Part shown: positions 57,899 through 64,000 of the stretch, piece after piece
How the letters are laid out: each line of letters starts with the position of its first letter
Numbering within the stretch: the first letter of the stretch is position 1
Source: Nannocystis sp. RBIL2
Lineage (GTDB): Bacteria > Myxococcota_A > Polyangia > Nannocystales > Nannocystaceae
DNA: 64,000 bases
Direction of reading: 5' to 3'
Assembly (NCBI RefSeq): GCF_026626745.1
Contig: NZ_JAPNJW010000002.1
Coordinates: 4,116,151-4,180,150, forward strand
Translations under genes and position numbers: made by a program
Notes under the pieces: generated by a model
Seen by the model: only the letters and a program-made list of their open reading frames with translations
Told to the model about the DNA's origin: nothing
Databases searched by the model: none

Positions 57899-60800
57899 AC
57901 GTGACACAGCTCCTCAACGAACTGGCGCAGCAGAACATCCGCATCGCGGCCGACGGCGACGACCTCACAGTGCGGGCGCCTCGGGGCGCGCTGACCCCGT
58001 GGCTGCGCGAGCAGCTGCTGCAGCACAAGCCCGCGATCCTGGCCCTGCTGCGCCGCGACGTCCGGGCCGATGCCCAGCCCGCCGTCCCCCGCGTCACCCC
58101 CGACCTCGCCGCGCGCCATGAGCCGTTCCCGCTGACCGACATCCAGCAGGCCTACTGGGTCGGCCGCATGTCGGAGTTCGACCAGGGCGACGTCTCGATC
58201 CACTTTTACGTCGAGGTCGACGGCAGGAGCCTCGACCTGCCGCGCCTCGAGGCCGCGTGGAACCGCATGGTGCGGCGCCACGACATGCTGCACTCGGTCG
58301 TCGCCGCCGACGGCCGCCAGCGGATCCTCGAGCAGGTCCCCGACTATCGATTCATCGTCGCCGACCTGCGCGAGGTCGCAGACGTCGACGCCGCCCTGGC
58401 CGCAGTCCGCGACGAGCTCTCGCACCAGGTGCTGCCGAACGACCGCTGGCCGGCCTTCGAGATCCGCGCCTCCCTCCTGCCGGGCGGCGTCACGCGCCTG
58501 CACCTCAGCGTCGACCTCGTCAACATGGACGGCGGCAGCCTCATGCTGCTGCTCGACGAGTGGACCCGCTCCTACTTCGACGCGAACACGTCGCTCGAGC
58601 CGCTCGAGCTGAGCTACCGCGACTACGTGCTCGCCGAGCTCGAGATGCAGAAGTCGCCGGCCTACCAGCAGTCGCTCGCCTACTGGAAGCAGCGCGTCCC
58701 GCAGCTGCCGCCCGCGCCCGAGCTGGTGACCGCCGGCGGCCCGCGCGGCCGCACCCGCTTCGTCCACAAGACCGCCAAGGTCGAGCGCGCCGCGTGGGAG
58801 CGGCTCAAGGCCGCCGCGACCGCCCGCGACCTGACCGTGTCGTCGGTGCTCGCGGCCGCCTACGCCGAGGTCCTGGCCGCGTGGGGCAAGGGCCCCGACT
58901 TCACCCTCAACGTCACCCTGTTCAACCGCCTGCCGGTCCACCCGCAGGTCGACGCGATCCTCGGCGACTTCACCTCGATGATCCTGCTCGGCGTCGAGGG
59001 CTCGGCCCACGCCGACTTCGAGGCGCGCGCGCGGGCGATCCAGCAGCAGCTGTGGCACGACCTCGAGCACCACGAGGTCAGCGGCATCGAGGTCCTGCGC
59101 GAGCTGGCGCGGGTCCGCCAGCAGTACGCCGGCGCGATCATGCCGATCGTCTTCACCAACATGCTGAACCTCGGCGCCAAGGGGTTCGCGCCGCTGTACA
59201 CCGCGCTCGAGCGGCTCGGCAGCGTCGAGTTCATCCTCACCCAGACCCCGCAGGTGTGGCTCGACTACCAGGTCCACGAGGACGCCGAGGGCCTGCGCCT
59301 GACCTGGGACGCCGTCGAGGGCCTGTTCCCGCCCGGCATGGTCGACGACATGCTGGCCGCCCACTGCCGCCTGCTGCGCCGCCTCGCCGACGACGAGCAG
59401 GCCTGGCGCGGCCCGCTGCTCCTGACGCCACCTGACCAATTGGCCAGCCACGACGCCGCCAACCGCACCGAGGCGGCGATCCCCGACGTCCTGCTGCACC
59501 GCCTGTTCGAGGCCCAGGTCCCGCGCCGCCCTGACCACCCCGCGGTGATCGCCGGCGGCCGCACCCTCACCTACGCCGAGCTGCACCGCCGCGCCTGCCA
59601 GGTCGGCAACCGCCTGCGCGCGCTCGGGGCAGTGCCCGACGCCCTGGTGGCGATCGTGATGGAGAAGGGCTGGGAGCAGGTCGTCGCCGCGCTCGGCATC
59701 CACATGGCCGGCGCCGCCTACGTCCCGATCGACCCCGCCGTCCCGCCGGCGCGCCTGCACTGGCTGCTCGCGCACGCCGAGGTCAAGCTGGTGCTGACTC
59801 AGTCGCACCTCGACGCTCGCCTCTCCTGGCCCGCCGACGTGCAGCGCCTGCGGATCGACGGCGACGACTTCACCCGCGAGGACGACGCCCCGCTGGCCCC
59901 GGCGCAGCGCCCGGGCGACCTCGCCTACGTGCTCTACACCTCCGGCTCGACCGGTCAGCCCAAGGGCGTGATGATCGAGCAGCGCAGCGTCGTGAACCGC
60001 ATGCTCGACGTCAACCTGCGCGCCGGCGTCGGCCCCGACGACCGCTGCCTCGCGCTGACCGCCCTGCACCACGACCTCTCGGTGTGGGACATCTTCGGCG
60101 TGCTCGCGGCCGGGGCCACCATCGTCGTGCCCGACGCCGCCGCGGTGCGCGACCCGGCCCACTGGACCGCGCTGATGCGGCGCGAGCGGGTCAGCCTGTG
60201 GAACTCGGTGCCCGCCTTCCTCGAGATGCTCGTCGAGCACCTGGGGCACAGCCCCGGCGACGTCCCCGAGGCCCTGCGGTGGGTCATCCTCGCCGGCGAC
60301 TGGATCCCCGTCGGCCTGCCCGACCGCCTGCGCGCCCACCTCCCGCGCGTCGACATGATCGCCTCCGGCGGCCCGACCGAGACCACGATCTGGGACATCT
60401 GGTACCCGATCGGCGCAGTCGACCCGGCCTGGCGCAGCATCCCCTACGGCCGCCCGCTGACCAACAGCCGCTACCACGTGCTCGACGCGACCCTGCGCCC
60501 ATGCCCGACCTGGGTCCCGGGCGAGCTCTGGATCGGCGGCGCCGGCCTGGCCCGCGGCTACTGGCGCGACGAGGCCCGCACCGCCGCCGCCTTCGTGGTC
60601 CACCCCGTCACTGGCGAGCGCCTCTATCGCAGCGGCGACCTCGGGCGGTGGTTGCCCGACGGCAACATCGAGTTCCTCGGCCGCGCCGACAACCAGGTCA
60701 AGGTCGGCGGCGTGCGCATCGAGCTCGAGGAGATCGAGGCCGAGCTCGGGCGTCACCCGCAGGTCCGCGCCTGCGCAGTGATCGCCAAGGGCGAGCCGGG

Positions 60801-62085
60801 CGGCGCGCGTCACCTCGTCGCCTTCGTCGTACCGGACGAGACCGACGCCCGACCCGAGCCCGACGACGCCCCCCGCCCGCAGGGCGCCGACCCGTCGCTC
60901 GACGACCCTGCCGCCAAGCTCGAGTTCAAGCTGCGCCACCACGAGCTGCGCAGCGACCTCGCCGGTCGCCCCGCGGTCGCTTTGCCCGCGCCGGACGCCG
61001 ACCCCCTGTCCGCCCTCGTCGCCGCCCGCCGCAGCCACCGCGGCTTCCGCCCCGAGCCGGTCCCGCTGGCCGCCCTCGCCGGTCTCCTCGCCGGCCTGCG
61101 CGCCCACCGAGACGGCGACCTGACCCGCCGCGGCTACCCCTCTGCCGGCAGCCTCTACCCTGTCCAGGTGTACATGTTCGTAAAGCCAGGTCGGATCGAC
61201 GGCCTGGACGGCGGCGCCTATCACTACGACCCGGTCGAGCACCGCCTCGTACGCCTCGGCGACGACCTCCCCGACGCCGGCGTCCACGCCCCCGTCAACC
61301 GCCCCGCCTTCACCGCGGCCGCCTTCTCGCTGCTCCTCGTCGGCCAGCGGCGGGCCATCGAGCCGCTCTACGGCTCCCAGGCCCACGACTTCTGCCTGCT
61401 CGAGGCCGGCTACGCCAGCCAGCTCCTCATGCTCGCCGCCGCCCAGCACGGCCTCGGCCTGTGCCCGATTGGCGGCCTCGACGACGCCGCCCTCCGCGGC
61501 CCGCTCGGCCTCGACGACGGCCACGTCGTCCTCCACAGCCACGTCGGCGGCCTGCCCGACGTCCAGGCCGCCTCGCCCCCGCCGGCCGGCCCGCTCGGCC
61601 CCACCGGCCTGCGCGCCTGGCTGCGCACGCGCCTGCCCGAGGCCCTGGTCCCTGCGACCTACGTCCTCGTCGACGCCCTGCCGCGCACCGCCAACGGCAA
61701 GCTCGATCGCAAGGCCCTCGCCGCCCGCAGCGTCACCGACGCCAGCGCCCCCGCGCCGGCCGCCAGCGGCCTCGCGGAGCGCGTCGCCGCCATCGTCGCC
61801 GATGTCCTGAAGGTCGATCGCCTCGAGCGCGATCAGAACTTCTTCGAGCTCGGCGCGACCTCGGTCCACCTGGTGCGGATCGCCGGCCGCCTGCGCACCG
61901 AGCTCGGCTGCCAGGTCACTGTCACGACCCTGTTCCGCGCCGCCACGGTGCGCGTGCTGGCGGGCCAGCTCGAGCTCGGCGCCGCCGAGGAGGCCGCGAC
62001 CCAGATCCAGCAACAGGCCCAGACCCGCGTCGAGGCCCGCCTGGCCGCGCGAGGCCGCCGCGGCCGCGGAGGCGACCATGCCTGA
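57895..62085 (+). CDS. NRPS module: TubC docking-Cy-A(Ox)-PCP, azole forming
   Basis: 1396 residues from ATG 57895. The N-terminus (1-55, VTQLLNELAQQNIRIAADGD) is a TubC-type docking domain that receives the PKS chain. The heterocyclisation domain (about 75-500) has DLVNMDGGS, the D-x4-D-x2-S motif (Asp207, Asp212, Ser215). The A domain (about 530-980) has YTSGSTGQPKGVMIE, DLSVWDIFG (Asp727) and SGGPTETTIW; the pocket reads D-L-W-N-I-A-S-I by eye, not the usual cysteine code D-L-Y-N-L-S-L-I. An FMN oxidase domain (about 1035-1225; RRSHRGFRPE, GYPSAGSLYPVQVYMF) is inserted before the A10 motif NGKLDRKAL. The PCP has GATSVHL (Ser1323). Product: a thiazole or, given the code, perhaps an oxazole. 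Confidence 0.92.
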
Positions 62086-62129
62086 CGCGCGACGCCGGGC
62101 CCACGCTCGCCACGACCACGGAGCCAGCG

Positions 62130-64000
<1,871 letters not shown>

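Overview
The window is very GC-rich DNA with dense coding and long spurious antisense frames. Several features suggest a myxobacterium, most likely a Nannocystis-type member of the Nannocystaceae. These are lipoproteins with long Ser/Thr-Gly-Asp linkers followed by Cys-rich or FG-GAP domains, an ECF sigma factor beside a Hanks-type kinase, a type VI secretion locus, and large PKS/NRPS genes. This assignment is inference from gene content and style; no rRNA or other phylogenetic marker is present.

Region 1 (1-24.0 kb) is a type VI secretion system (T6SS) locus, mostly on the minus strand. One block reads tssE-tssF-tssG-fha-lipoprotein (23.7 to 18.2 kb). A second reads FHA/pseudo-CpaF fusion-tssJ-tssK-tssL-tssM-tssC-tssA (15.3 to 3.2 kb). 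Between them lie a plus-strand lipoprotein and an FG-GAP lipoprotein. tssB, hcp, clpV, vgrG and paar are not in the window. A leucine-rich-repeat protein and a truncated FG-GAP lipoprotein lie at the left edge.

Region 2 (24.0-34.4 kb) is a mixed stretch. It holds a broken ankyrin gene, a DUF6010-like membrane protein, an ECF sigma factor with a Ser/Thr kinase, a SUKH-like protein, an acidic unknown, a frameshifted RCC1-type lipoprotein, a GFA/CENP-V-type zinc protein, a KGG-repeat stress protein and a Cys-rich secreted lipoprotein.

Region 3 (34.6-41.4 kb) is a tight six-gene minus-strand operon. In transcription order it encodes a PaaK-like ligase, an amidohydrolase, a second PaaK-like ligase, a 3-amino-4-hydroxybenzoate synthase (GriH type), an aminodeoxyheptulosonate-type aldolase (GriI type) and an aspartokinase. 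Together these should convert aspartate plus a triose phosphate into 3-amino-4-hydroxybenzoate, activate it, and possibly condense and cyclise it to a benzoxazole. Two uncharacterised genes separate this operon from the next cluster.

Region 4 (45.1-64.0 kb, running off the right end) is a hybrid PKS/NRPS cluster. A PltE/PltF/PltL-type trio turns proline into pyrrolyl-S-PCP and a PltA-type flavin halogenase chlorinates it. An AT-less KS-ACP protein with an altered KS active site, a KS-AT-DH-KR-ACP module, a Cy-A(Ox)-PCP azole-forming module and a further KS-AT module follow. A divergent methyltransferase sits upstream. The predicted chlorinated pyrrole-alkene-azole-polyketide resembles the pyrronazols known from Nannocystis. 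A family of short GGACA/TGTCC inverted repeats is scattered across the whole window.
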